Assembly (NCBI RefSeq): GCF_011391645.1
Contig: NZ_JAABQC010000019.1
Coordinates: forward strand, 1-35,505
From: Rhodoferax sp.
GTDB lineage: Bacteria > Pseudomonadota > Gammaproteobacteria > Burkholderiales > Burkholderiaceae_C
Direction of reading: 5' to 3'
Length of the DNA stretch: 35,505 bases
In this document: piece after piece, positions 1-7,846 of the stretch
Numbering within the stretch: position 1 is the stretch's first letter
Layout: each line of letters starts with the position of its first letter
The notes under the pieces: model-generated
What the model was told of the DNA's origin: nothing
The model's input: only the letters and a program-made list of their open reading frames with translations
The model's database searches: none
Program-made: the position numbers and the translations under genes

Positions 1-456
1 AGGCAGCACTTCGGTCAGGATCACGTACCACATCAGCAGTTGCAACAGCACCGGGATGTTGCGAAAGAATTCCACGTAAGCCATGCACAGGCCACGGACC
101 AGTGCGTTGCGCGAGAAGCGGCCCACACCCAGCAACGTGCCCAGAATGGTCGCCAGGATAATTCCCAAAATGGCTACCCGCAGGGTGTTGGTGACCCCCA
201 CCAGAAATGCGCTCCAGTAGGGTTCACCCGAGTCAAAGGGGTACAGGCTTTCGCCAATGTCAAAGCCGGCCGCCTGGCTCAAGAAGTCAAAACCGCTTTG
301 GATGCCGCGCACCCGCATGTTTTCCAGGGTGTTGTGGGCCAGAAACCAGCCGACCCCGGCAATGGCCGCGAGGGCGATCAACTGATAAATCAGGCCCCTG
401 AACGCCTGACTGCGCCAGGACCAGTTTTTTTTGGGGGGTTTAGTGTTTGCGTTCAT
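1..456 (-). CDS. aapQ: General L-amino-acid ABC transporter permease (AapQ-like), partial at window edge
   Basis: This is the N-terminal 152 residues of an inner-membrane permease; the rest lies beyond base 1. Translating the minus strand from the ATG at 456 gives MNANTKPPKKNWSWRS, a first membrane segment (about residues 22-42), then a soluble stretch with FDFLSQAAGFDIGES and YPFDSGEPYW, both typical of AapQ proteins. A second hydrophobic segment (TNTLRVAILGIILATILGT) and the family motif EFFRNIPVLLQL follow, marking the start of the conserved permease core. It follows the binding-protein gene aapJ on the same strand, so the two should form one broad-specificity polar amino acid uptake operon, presumably continuing into aapM and aapP outside the window. 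A hairpin lies in the 124-base gap between them. Assignment to the AapQ/BztB group is strong; exact substrate range is inferred. Confidence 0.88.
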   Translation of the reverse strand, partial: MNANTKPPKKNWSWRSQAFRGLIYQLIALAAIAGVGWFLAHNTLENMRVRGIQSGFDFLSQAAGFDIGESLYPFDSGEPYWSAFLVGVTNTLRVAILGIILATILGTLLGVGRFSRNALVRGLCMAYVEFFRNIPVLLQLLMWYVILTEVLP

Positions 457-527
457 TGTGCTTGGGTGCCATTTGGCGACGGAATAAAACACACAACAGG
501 CATCGGCCGGGATGCATCATGAAAATA

Positions 528-569
528 AAGCGCCGCTTGAATCGCTTGTGGCGACATCAGGCGGCGCTT
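528..569 (-). promoter_or_regulatory. Stem-loop between aapJ and aapQ
   Basis: A perfect 9-bp inverted repeat (AAGCGCCGC at 528-536, GCGGCGCTT at 561-569) with a 24-base loop lies just after the aapJ stop codon. It has no clear U-tract. GC-rich hairpins after binding-protein genes often stabilise the upstream mRNA or partly terminate transcription, so that the binding protein is made in excess over the permease. The repeat is seen directly; the role is inferred from that pattern. Confidence 0.5.
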
Positions 570-580
570 GGCAGCTTGGG

Positions 581-1615
581 TTAACGAACCGGGAGGGCGT
601 ACATCAGGCCGCCCTTGTTCCACTGGTTGTTCACACCGCGTGGCAATCCCAAAGCCGATTTCGGACCGACATTGCGTTCGAAAATTTCACCGTAGTTCCC
701 CGTGGCCTTGATGGCATTGGCCATCCAGTCCTTACTCAGGCCCAGCAGCTTGCCGGTGTCTTCCGAGACGCCCAGGATACGCGTGACCACCGGGTCAGTG
801 CTGGTGGTCTTCAGGCTGTCCACATTGGCTTGGGTGATGCCATATTCTTCCGCTTCGAGCAGGCCGTAGATGGTCCATTTGACAATGGCAAACCACTCGT
901 CGTCACCGCGGCGCACCATCGGACCCAGGGGCTCTTTGGAGATCAACTCGGGCAGGATGACATGGTCAGCCGGAACCTTGGCGACCTTGTTGCGGGTGGA
1001 GGCCAAACCGGAGGCATCGGTGGTGTAGGCAATGCAACGGCCTGTGAAGTAGGCGTTTTCAGCGGCTTCGAGTTTTTCAAACACCACAGGTTTGATGCTC
1101 AGGCCGCTGGCCTTGGAGTAGTCGGTCAGGTTTTTCTCAGTGGTGGTGCCAGACTGCACACACACCGTTTGACCTTTGAGTTGCTTGGCGCTCTTGATCT
1201 TGCTCTTGACCGGCACCATGAAGCCCTGGCCGTCGTAATAGGTTGTGACCGTGACATGCAGGCCCAGCGACGCGTCACGGGTCAGGCTGAAGGTGGTATT
1301 GCGCGACAGCACGTCCACTTCGCCAGACTGCAAGGCGGTAAAACGTTGCTGTGCGTTCAGCGGCACGTATTTGACTTTTTCAGCGTCGCCCAGTGTGGCG
1401 GCAGCCAAGGCACGGCACACATCAATGTCGAGCCCGCTCCACTTGCCATTGGAGTCGGCAGCTCCAAAACCGGCCAGGCCGGTGTTCACACCGCACACCA
1501 CCTGGCCACGGGCCTTGATGCCGTCAAGGGTTTTGCCGGCATGGGCCGGCAGAGCGGCGAGGGTGCCCAGTACTGCCGCAACGACGGCTACATTCTTTAG
1601 GTTGCTGATTCGCAT
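581..1615 (-). CDS. aapJ: General L-amino-acid ABC transporter periplasmic binding protein (AapJ-like)
   Basis: A 344-residue periplasmic solute-binding protein of the SBP_bac_3 (cluster 3) family. The N-terminus is a classical signal peptide: a charged start (MRISNLKN), a hydrophobic core and cleavage after LPAHA (about residue 26). The mature part begins GKTLDGIKARGQVVCGVNTGLAGF, with motifs diagnostic of AapJ/BztA: WSGLDIDVCRALAAAT, LLSRNTTFSL-like VDVLSRNTTFSLTRD, and the C-terminal NVGPKSALGLPRGVNNQWNK region. Length matches the family (about 340). The ATG at 1615 is preceded by a GGAG Shine-Dalgarno nine bases upstream. It would deliver polar amino acids to the AapQ permease encoded next. 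A TGCAC-N7-GTGCA palindrome upstream suggests nitrogen control by NtrC. Confidence 0.92.
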   Translation of the reverse strand: MRISNLKNVAVVAAVLGTLAALPAHAGKTLDGIKARGQVVCGVNTGLAGFGAADSNGKWSGLDIDVCRALAAATLGDAEKVKYVPLNAQQRFTALQSGEVDVLSRNTTFSLTRDASLGLHVTVTTYYDGQGFMVPVKSKIKSAKQLKGQTVCVQSGTTTEKNLTDYSKASGLSIKPVVFEKLEAAENAYFTGRCIAYTTDASGLASTRNKVAKVPADHVILPELISKEPLGPMVRRGDDEWFAIVKWTIYGLLEAEEYGITQANVDSLKTTSTDPVVTRILGVSEDTGKLLGLSKDWMANAIKATGNYGEIFERNVGPKSALGLPRGVNNQWNKGGLMYALPVR

Positions 1616-1686
1616 GTTGAAAGACTCCAGTAAAAAAGATTAAAAGCTTGTTGAGTTGGACCAAGGTTGGGCTGAACGACAAGAAA

Positions 1687-1703
1687 TGCACTTTAGCAGT
1701 GCA
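1687..1703. promoter_or_regulatory. Probable NtrC binding site upstream of aapJ
   Basis: The 17-base palindrome TGCACTTTAGCAGTGCA fits the enteric NtrC consensus TGCAC(C/T)-N5-(G/A)GTGCA at every specified position. It lies 72 bases upstream of the aapJ start codon, in the divergent region shared with the esterase gene. I found no GG-N10-GC sigma-54 promoter between it and aapJ, so if NtrC binds here it may act on a sigma-70 promoter or as a repressor. The match is seen; the regulator is inferred. Confidence 0.45.
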
Positions 1704-1846
1704 CTGTTTGCCTTTACATACGGGTTTACGCTCAAGATTCATGCAAAGAATTCATAATCTCATTCATTGACATAAAGAAAAGCATCGCCACCAAGTGGCA
1801 AGCAGTAACCATGCCACCCAAGCACTTTTAACGGACAGGAGAAAAG

Positions 1847-3037
1847 ATGACTTTGAAATTGGTGGCCCCTGAGAAAGTGGGTCTGGACCCCCAGCGTTTG
1901 CAGCGCCTGATGACGGTCTTGAGGGGCGAGACAGATAAAAAACGCTTGCCCGGCGCCGTGGCGGTGGTGGCACGGCATGGCCAGGTGGCCTTGTTCGACA
2001 GCGTCGGCCAACTCAACCCGGCCACCGGCGCGGCCATGACGCCAGACGCCCACTTCCGCATCTATTCCATGACCAAACCGATTGTCTCGGTGGCGATCAT
2101 GATGCTGATGGAAGAGGGCAAGTTGTTGCTGAATGACCCGGTGGCCAAATTTTTGCCGGAATTTGCGGGTCAGCAAGTGGCCACGCTGGTGGATGGTGCA
2201 GTCCAATTGCAACCCGTCGGCCGCGCTGCCACGCTGCATGACCTGTTGCGCCACACTGCTGGCATGACCTATGAGTTTTTGGGCAGCACCCCGGTGCAGC
2301 GCCAATACACCCAGTTGCGCATTGGCTCGCGCGAGCGCAGCCTGGCCGAGTTCACCCGGCAGCTGGCTGGCCTGCCCCTGATCTTCGAGCCGGGCAGCGC
2401 ATTTGAATACAGCCGCGCCACGGATGTGCTGGGGCGGGTGATTGAGGTCATATCCGGTCAGACCCTGCAAAACTTCCTCGAAGAGCGCATTTTTGAGCCG
2501 CTGGGCATGATTCATACTGCCTTCGCGGTGGCCGAGCAACACCATGAACTGATTGCCGAACCCTTTGCGCGCGACCCCGATGGCGGCGTGCAGATGCGTG
2601 TGATCGATATCCGCGCCGATGCGGCGCTAGCCTCCGGCGGCGGCGGCCTGGCCTCCACCGCGATGGACTACGCGCGTTTTTTGCAGTTCATGCTGAACCG
2701 TGGCGAACTCGCCGGTGTGCGCCTGCTGGGGCCGCGCACGGTTGATTTCATGACCACTGATCACCTGGGCGACATCCCGGTGCACAGCGCCGGATCGCGT
2801 TCGCTACTGCCCGCCGGTCACGGTTTTGGCCTGGGTTTTGCCGTGCGAAAACACCTGGGTGCGGCGCCGGTGCCGGGCTCGGTGGGCACTTACTTTTGGG
2901 GCGGCCTGGCCGGTACCACCTTTTTTGTCGACCCGGCACTGGACCTGTTTGGCATTCTGATGCTGCAAGCGCCCAACCAGCGTGAGTATTACCGCATGCT
3001 GTTCCGAGACATCGTCTATGCGGCGCTGATGGATTGA
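1847..3037 (+). CDS. Serine hydrolase / esterase of the beta-lactamase (class C-like, EstB) family
   Basis: A 396-residue cytoplasmic protein with no signal peptide. It has the penicillin-binding/beta-lactamase fold motifs: the S-x-x-K nucleophile motif SMTK at residues 74-77 within RIYSMTKPIV, the Y-x-N equivalent YSR at 188-190 (in FEYSRATDVLGRVIE), and a C-terminal W-G-G motif in YFWGGLAGTTFFVDP replacing the KTG box. The missing Asn in the second motif and the WGG box are usual in EstB-type esterases and argue against a true beta-lactamase. An AGGAG Shine-Dalgarno lies five bases before the ATG. It is transcribed alone, divergently from aapJ, and its natural ester substrate cannot be read from sequence. 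A TTGACA hexamer at 1767-1772 could be a -35 element, but I see no convincing -10 partner. Confidence 0.85.
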   Translation: MTLKLVAPEKVGLDPQRLQRLMTVLRGETDKKRLPGAVAVVARHGQVALFDSVGQLNPATGAAMTPDAHFRIYSMTKPIVSVAIMMLMEEGKLLLNDPVAKFLPEFAGQQVATLVDGAVQLQPVGRAATLHDLLRHTAGMTYEFLGSTPVQRQYTQLRIGSRERSLAEFTRQLAGLPLIFEPGSAFEYSRATDVLGRVIEVISGQTLQNFLEERIFEPLGMIHTAFAVAEQHHELIAEPFARDPDGGVQMRVIDIRADAALASGGGGLASTAMDYARFLQFMLNRGELAGVRLLGPRTVDFMTTDHLGDIPVHSAGSRSLLPAGHGFGLGFAVRKHLGAAPVPGSVGTYFWGGLAGTTFFVDPALDLFGILMLQAPNQREYYRMLFRDIVYAALMD

Positions 3038-3119
3038 CCCTTGCTGAGAGCGCATTTGTTTGGATCAGGTTGGCCCATTATTTCGCATCACGAAATGCAG
3101 TTCCTTATCGCAGAAGAGT

Positions 3120-3133
3120 TTGATTCAAATCAA
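3120..3133. promoter_or_regulatory. Perfect FNR-type binding site (anaerobox)
   Basis: TTGATTCAAATCAA matches the FNR consensus TTGAT-N4-ATCAA at all ten defined positions. Its centre is 31 bp upstream of the centre of a plausible -10 hexamer (CATTAT, 3155-3160). That is the class II (-41.5) arrangement in which FNR replaces the -35 contact. It should make the following 2-oxoacid oxidoreductase operon anaerobically induced. An FNR/CRP-family regulator with a matching recognition helix (E-x-x-S-R) is encoded at 22052-22756, although another FNR paralogue could be the one that acts. Confidence 0.75.
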
Positions 3134-3154
3134 TAGTTTGATTTGTCGTCGTAT

Positions 3155-3160
3155 CATTAT
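3155..3160 (+). promoter_or_regulatory. Candidate -10 element of the FNR-dependent promoter
   Basis: CATTAT (4 of 6 matches to TATAAT), with no good -35 hexamer but an FNR box at the class II distance. It would place the transcription start near 3167, about 60 bases before the first gene. An overlapping alternative is TATCAT at 3152-3157. Confidence 0.4.
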
Positions 3161-3228
3161 CCGGTCAGTTGAAAAAAAGGGCTGCAGACACTTCGCCTGT
3201 TTGACCCGCCAACATTTGAGGAGACACC

Positions 3229-3819
3229 ATGTTTCAGGTTCGCATTCACGGACGCGGCGGCCAAGGGGTCGTCACGTGTGCAGAGATGATGTCCATCGCT
3301 GCCTTTTTGGGGGGGCGCCACGCGCAGGCTTTTCCCAGCTTTGGCTCAGAGCGCACCGGTGCGCCGGTGGTGGCTTTTTGCCGCATGGACGACCGCGAAA
3401 TTCGCCTGCGCGAACCCATCATGCAACCCGATGCCATCATCATCCAGGACCCCACGCTGCTGCATCAGGTGGATGTGTTTGGCGGGTTAAAAAAAGACGG
3501 CTTCATTTTGATCAACACCACCCGCAGCTTCAAGGAAATGGGTCTGGGTGAGTTTGTCAAAGGGTTCAATGCCGAGCATTTGCTGACGGTTCCCGCCTCA
3601 GAACTGGCCATGAAGCACGTGGGGCGTGCCGTGCCCAATGTGCCTCTGCTGGGCGCATTTGCCGCCCTGTGCAACCTGATTTCTCTGGATGCCGTGCAGC
3701 GCGCCATTGATGACAAATTCAAGGGCGCCATCGCCCAGGGTAACAAGGCCGCTGCGATGGCGGCCTACAACACGGTCATGGGCCACGAAAAACAGGACGA
3801 GGAGACACACCATGCTTGA
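3229..3819 (+). CDS. 2-oxoacid:acceptor oxidoreductase, gamma subunit (PadE/PorG-like)
   Basis: A 196-residue gamma-type subunit of the pyruvate:ferredoxin oxidoreductase superfamily. It starts MFQVRIHGRGGQGVVTCAEM, where GRGGQGVV is the family's N-terminal glycine motif, then shows FPSFGSERTGAPVVAFCR, the gamma signature (fSeRtGaPv). The length fits a stand-alone gamma subunit (180-200 residues). In the multisubunit enzymes this subunit joins the alpha subunit that binds the 2-oxoacid and CoA. A GAGGAG ribosome site precedes the ATG. The alpha gene starts eight bases before this gene's stop codon, so translation of the two is probably coupled. The order gamma-alpha-beta-flavoprotein resembles the phenylglyoxylate dehydrogenase genes of denitrifying Azoarcus/Aromatoleum. 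The actual 2-oxoacid is not determined. Confidence 0.88.
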   Translation: MFQVRIHGRGGQGVVTCAEMMSIAAFLGGRHAQAFPSFGSERTGAPVVAFCRMDDREIRLREPIMQPDAIIIQDPTLLHQVDVFGGLKKDGFILINTTRSFKEMGLGEFVKGFNAEHLLTVPASELAMKHVGRAVPNVPLLGAFAALCNLISLDAVQRAIDDKFKGAIAQGNKAAAMAAYNTVMGHEKQDEETHHA

Positions 3820-5065
3820 ACAATGCGAAGGCTCACATGCGGTGGCCAAGGCCGTGGCACTGAGCCGCCCCGAGGTGATTTGTGCCTATCCCATTTCCCC
3901 GCAAACCCACATTGTGGAGGGGCTGGGCGAGATGGTGAAGTCGGGCGAACTGACATCCTGCGAGTTTGTCAATGTCGAGTCCGAATTTGCCGCCCTGAGC
4001 GTGGCCATCGGCGCCTCTGCCGCCGGCGCAAGGTCTTACACAGCCACAGCGAGCCAGGGCCTGCTGTTCATGGCCGAGGCGGTTTACAACGCTTCAGGCC
4101 TGGGGTTACCGATTGTCATGACGGTTGCCAATCGCGCGATTGGCGCGCCGATCAACATCTGGAACGACCACACCGACAGCATGAGCATGCGCGATGCCGG
4201 CTGGCTGCAGATTTTTGCCGAAACCAATCAGGAGGCACTGGACCTGCACATTCAGGCCTTCAAGATTGCCGAAGAACTTTCGTTGCCGGTGATGGTGTGT
4301 ATGGACGGCTTTATCCTGACCCATGCCTACGAACGTGTCGACATGCCGGACCAGGCCCAGGTGGACCGGTTCTTGCCACCTTACGAACCGCGCCAGGTGC
4401 TCGACCCGAGCGATCCGGTGACCATCGGCGCCATGGTCGGCCCCGAGGCGTTTACCGAGGTGCGTTACCTGGCGCACGCCAAGCAGATGCAGGCACTCGA
4501 CCTGATTCCGCAAATTGCCGCCGAGTTCAAAAAAGAATTTGGCAGGGACTCCGGCGGCTTGATCAAGACCTACCAGACCGACGACGCAGAAACCATCGTG
4601 ATCGCCATGGGTTCGGTGCTCGGCACCATCAAGGACACGGTGGACGATTTGCGCGCCGAGGGAATCAAGGTGGGGGTGCTGGGCATCACGTCCTATCGGC
4701 CGTTCCCGATTTCAGCCATTCGCGATGCCACCGCCCATGCCAAGCGCATTGTGGTCATCGAGAAGTGTTTTGCCGTGGGTGTTGGCGGTATTGTGTCGCG
4801 CGACGTGCGCAGTGCCGTGCGCAATCGCCCACAGCCGGTGCTGACCGTGGTGGCGGGCTTGGGAGGGCGTGCCATCACCAAGGCATCGGTGCATAAACTG
4901 TTGCTTGAGGCGATTGCCGACAAACTGGAGTTGCTGACTTTTATGGACCTGGACTGGGGCGTGGTCAACCGTGTTTTGGAGCGTGAAAAAACCCAACGCC
5001 GCTCCGGCCCGATCGCCGAAGGCATTTTGCGTGACATGGGCAATGTCGGAACGCAGGTCGTTTAA
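3812..5065 (+). CDS. 2-oxoacid:acceptor oxidoreductase, alpha subunit (PadG/PorA-like)
   Basis: A 417-residue alpha subunit containing the pyrimidine-binding domain of the thiamine-diphosphate enzyme. The signature CAYPISPQTHIVEGLGEM lies near residue 25, and FVNVESEFAALSVAIGAS carries the conserved Glu region (about residues 49-66). TATASQGLLFMAEAVYNASGLGLP and the domain II stretch VIAMGSVLGTIKDTVDDLRAEG follow, so the whole PorA plan is present. I chose the ATG at 3812 because GGAG lies seven bases upstream and the protein then begins MLEQCEGSHAVAKAV, as in relatives. An in-frame extension to 3689 would add 41 residues lying inside the gamma gene. With beta and gamma it should decarboxylate a 2-oxoacid oxidatively to the acyl-CoA. 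Substrate alternatives are phenylglyoxylate, pyruvate or a branched 2-oxoacid. Confidence 0.9.
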   Translation: MLEQCEGSHAVAKAVALSRPEVICAYPISPQTHIVEGLGEMVKSGELTSCEFVNVESEFAALSVAIGASAAGARSYTATASQGLLFMAEAVYNASGLGLPIVMTVANRAIGAPINIWNDHTDSMSMRDAGWLQIFAETNQEALDLHIQAFKIAEELSLPVMVCMDGFILTHAYERVDMPDQAQVDRFLPPYEPRQVLDPSDPVTIGAMVGPEAFTEVRYLAHAKQMQALDLIPQIAAEFKKEFGRDSGGLIKTYQTDDAETIVIAMGSVLGTIKDTVDDLRAEGIKVGVLGITSYRPFPISAIRDATAHAKRIVVIEKCFAVGVGGIVSRDVRSAVRNRPQPVLTVVAGLGGRAITKASVHKLLLEAIADKLELLTFMDLDWGVVNRVLEREKTQRRSGPIAEGILRDMGNVGTQVV

Positions 5066-5089
5066 CGCACAACTCACAGAGCACACATC

Positions 5090-6082
5090 ATGGAACAGTC
5101 ATTGGTCAAGTTTTACCAGACCGGCACCTTTACCGTGGGCAACCGCCTGCTCTCGCCTGAGCAGCGCAGCGTGCAGGCGGGTGCCGCACGCAGCAATTCC
5201 CTCAATTCCGGTCACCGCGCCTGCCAGGGCTGCGGCGAGGCGCTGGGCGCGCGCTACGCCATTGATGCCGCCATGGCGGCCACCAACGGCCAGTTGATTG
5301 CCGCCAACGCCACCGGGTGCCTGGAGGTTTTCTCTACGCCGTACCCGGAGACGTCATGGCAAATCCCGTGGATTCACTCGCTGTTTGGCAACACGGCAGC
5401 GGTTGCCACCGGCATTGCCGCAGCCATGAAGGCCAAAGGCCGCAGCGACGTGCGGGTGGTGGCGCAGGGCGGCGATGGCGGCACCACCGACATTGGCTTT
5501 GGTTGCCTGTCGGGCATGTTTGAGCGCAACGACGACGTGCTCTACATCTGCTATGACAACGAGGCCTACATGAACACCGGCGTGCAGCGCTCCAGCGCCA
5601 CGCCGCCGGCGGCGCGCACTGCCACCACCATGGCCGTTGGAGAGCATCCGGGCAATGAATTTGGCCAGGGCAAAAACGTGCCGCAAATCGCCATGGCGCA
5701 CGAAATCCCCTATGTGGCAACTGCCACCGTGGCGGATCTGCATGACCTGGAATACAAGGTCACCAAGGCCATGTCGATGCATGGCGCGCGCTACATCCAT
5801 ATCTTTGTGCCGTGCCCGCTGGGCTGGGGTGCTGCCTCGCACGACACCATCAAGCTGTCCAGGTTGGCGGTTGAGAGCGGCGTTTTTCCGGTGTTCGAGG
5901 CCGAGCGCGGCGAGGTGACCGGGGTACTGAAAATTCGACGCCAGGTGCCGGTTGAAGACTACCTGAAGCCGCAAAAACGCTTTGCCCACCTGTTTGGAAA
6001 AAAGCCCGATGTGGCCACGCTGGCGCGCTTGCAGGCGCGCGCCGACCGCAATATTCGCCGTTTTGGTTTGTTAGGGGAATGA
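5090..6082 (+). CDS. 2-oxoacid:acceptor oxidoreductase, beta subunit (thiamine diphosphate-binding, PadI/PorB-like)
   Basis: A 330-residue beta subunit. GHRACQGCGEALGARYAID has the CxxC pair C45/C48. C77 (in ATGCLEVF) and a later Cys in FVPCPLGWG complete the likely [4Fe-4S] ligand set of PorB proteins. The thiamine diphosphate/Mg motif is GGDGGTTDIGFG (about 127-138) followed about 24 residues later by YDNEAYMNTGVQRSS, giving the usual GDG...N layout. It follows alpha after 24 bases and overlaps the upstream edge of the flavoprotein gene, so it is part of one operon. The enzyme is oxygen-labile in characterised relatives, which fits the FNR box in front of the operon. Confidence 0.9.
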   Translation: MEQSLVKFYQTGTFTVGNRLLSPEQRSVQAGAARSNSLNSGHRACQGCGEALGARYAIDAAMAATNGQLIAANATGCLEVFSTPYPETSWQIPWIHSLFGNTAAVATGIAAAMKAKGRSDVRVVAQGGDGGTTDIGFGCLSGMFERNDDVLYICYDNEAYMNTGVQRSSATPPAARTATTMAVGEHPGNEFGQGKNVPQIAMAHEIPYVATATVADLHDLEYKVTKAMSMHGARYIHIFVPCPLGWGAASHDTIKLSRLAVESGVFPVFEAERGEVTGVLKIRRQVPVEDYLKPQKRFAHLFGKKPDVATLARLQARADRNIRRFGLLGE

Positions 6083-6084
6083 CA

Positions 6085-7710
6085 ATGCAAAAACCATTTG
6101 CCATCACGCTTGATGTCGGCAGCTCGCTGGCCAACCACACGGGCTCGTGGCGCACCGAGCGCCCGGTGTATTTGAACCGCATGCCACCGTGCAACCACCA
6201 GTGCCCCGCAGGGGAAGATATCCAGGGCTGGCTGTTCCATGCCGAGTCGGGCAACTATCTGGAAGCCTGGCGCACGCTGGTGGAAGACAACCCGTTTCCC
6301 GCCATCATGGGGCGTGTTTGTTACCACACCTGCGAGGGTGCCTGTAACCGGGGCCAGCTTGATTCGCCGGTCGGCATCAACTCGGTCGAACACTTTTTGG
6401 GCGACGAAGCCATCGCCAAGGGCTGGACGTTTCCCAAGCCTCTGGCCAGTTCCGGCAAAAAAGTGATGGTGGTTGGCGCCGGACCGTCGGGTTTGTCGGC
6501 CGCTTACCAATTGGCGCGCCTGGGCCATGCGGTGACCGTGATCGAGGCCGGGCCACTGCCGGGCGGCATGATGCGCTTTGGTATTCCGCAGTACCGCCTG
6601 CCGCGTCAGGTGCTTGATGCCGAGGTGCAGCGCATCGTGGATCTGGGCGTGCGCATCGAGTACAACACCAAGGTGGACAACGTGCTCGAAGCCAAACAGG
6701 CGGGCGGGTACGATGCCGTCTTTCTGGCGGTGGGCGCGCACATTGCCAAACGCGCCTACATTCCCGCAGGGGACTCCGCCAAGGTGCTGGATGCGGTGTC
6801 GGTGCTGCGATCCATGGAAGGCGAGGACAAGCCTTTGCTCGGGCGCCGCGTGGTGGTTTATGGCGGTGGCAACACGGCCATCGATGTGGCCCGCACCGCG
6901 AAAAGGCTGGGCGCGACCGAGTCCATCATTGTTTACCGGCGCAATCGCGACAAGATGCCCGCGCACGACTTCGAGGTCGAAGAAGCGCTGCAGGAGGGCG
7001 TCATGATCAAGTGGCTGTCCACCATCAAGCAGGCCGGCGAGTCGTCCATCATGGTCGAAAAGATGGCGCTTGATGACAAGGGCTTTCCCCAGCCCACCGG
7101 CGAGTTTGAGACGCTGGAAGCCGATTCGGTGGTGCTGGCGCTGGGCCAGGATGTGGACTTGTCGCTGATCGAGGGCGTGCCGGGCATGGTCGTCCAGGAC
7201 GGCGTGGTGCAGGTCAATGCACAAATGATGACCGGCCACGACGGCATCTTTGCCGGCGGCGACATGGTGCCCGCCGACCGCAATGCAACCGTCGCCATTG
7301 GCCACGGCAAAAAAGCAGCGCGCAACATCGATGCCTGGCTGCGCGGCGCGGCTCATGTGCCGGCGCCAAAAAATGAAGTTGCCAGCTTCGATTTGCTCAA
7401 CACTTGGTACTACAGCGATGCGCCCAAGACGATGCGGCCGATGCTCGACATTATTCGGCGCCAATCGACCTTTGAAGAAGTGCAGGGCGGTCTGGATGAA
7501 AGCAATGCCTTGTTCGAAGCCCGGCGCTGCCTGTCGTGCGGCAACTGTTTTGAATGCGACAACTGCTATGGCGTGTGCCCTGATAACGCCGTCATCAAGC
7601 TCGGCCCCGGCAAGGGCTTTGAGTTCAATTACGATTACTGCAAAGGCTGCGGCATTTGTGTCTCTGAATGCCCTTGCGGCTCGATCAAGATGGTGCCTGA
7701 AGACATTTGA
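6085..7710 (+). CDS. GltD-like FAD/NAD(P)-binding oxidoreductase fused to a two-cluster ferredoxin (PadH-like)
   Basis: A 541-residue electron-transfer subunit. The N-terminal Fer4_20-type region has Cys pairs in PPCNHQCPAGEDI and CYHTCEGACNRG. An FAD-binding GAGPSGLSAAYQLA motif lies near residue 131, and a second dinucleotide fold VVVYGGGNTAIDVARTAKRLG (NAD(P)H) lies near 255. The C-terminal 70 residues are a bacterial ferredoxin domain with CLSCGNCFECDNC and CKGCGICVSECPCGS, enough for two [4Fe-4S] clusters. It should pass electrons from the thiamine enzyme to NAD(P)+. No separate delta ferredoxin gene is present, so the fused domain probably does that job. The ATG at 6085 has AGGGG seven bases upstream. 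The overlapping ATG at 6079 is almost on top of that site and is less likely. Confidence 0.87.
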   Translation: MQKPFAITLDVGSSLANHTGSWRTERPVYLNRMPPCNHQCPAGEDIQGWLFHAESGNYLEAWRTLVEDNPFPAIMGRVCYHTCEGACNRGQLDSPVGINSVEHFLGDEAIAKGWTFPKPLASSGKKVMVVGAGPSGLSAAYQLARLGHAVTVIEAGPLPGGMMRFGIPQYRLPRQVLDAEVQRIVDLGVRIEYNTKVDNVLEAKQAGGYDAVFLAVGAHIAKRAYIPAGDSAKVLDAVSVLRSMEGEDKPLLGRRVVVYGGGNTAIDVARTAKRLGATESIIVYRRNRDKMPAHDFEVEEALQEGVMIKWLSTIKQAGESSIMVEKMALDDKGFPQPTGEFETLEADSVVLALGQDVDLSLIEGVPGMVVQDGVVQVNAQMMTGHDGIFAGGDMVPADRNATVAIGHGKKAARNIDAWLRGAAHVPAPKNEVASFDLLNTWYYSDAPKTMRPMLDIIRRQSTFEEVQGGLDESNALFEARRCLSCGNCFECDNCYGVCPDNAVIKLGPGKGFEFNYDYCKGCGICVSECPCGSIKMVPEDI

Positions 7711-7846
7711 CATGCCGGTCGGTCACCCAGTTCCAGGCGTGCGCCGGGAGCCGTGTTGCAGACCACGCCTTTCATGCGTTTTATCAGTTTCTGGCAGAGT
7801 ATCCGGTTCAAAATGCGCTGGTCTGTTCACCTTTAAGGAGTAAGTC

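Noticed and set aside
512-1600. 362-codon plus-strand frame opposite aapJ
   Set aside because: aapJ has a signal peptide and family motifs on the other strand; this frame has none.
1784-1812. Short inverted repeats (GCCAC-CAA-GTGGC; TGGCA...TGCCA) before the esterase
   Set aside because: Short stems without a U-tract or promoter relation; expected by chance at this composition.
5959-7713. 584-codon minus-strand frame opposite the PadH-like gene
   Set aside because: His-rich, low-quality translation with no domains, lying opposite a gene with clear FAD and ferredoxin motifs.
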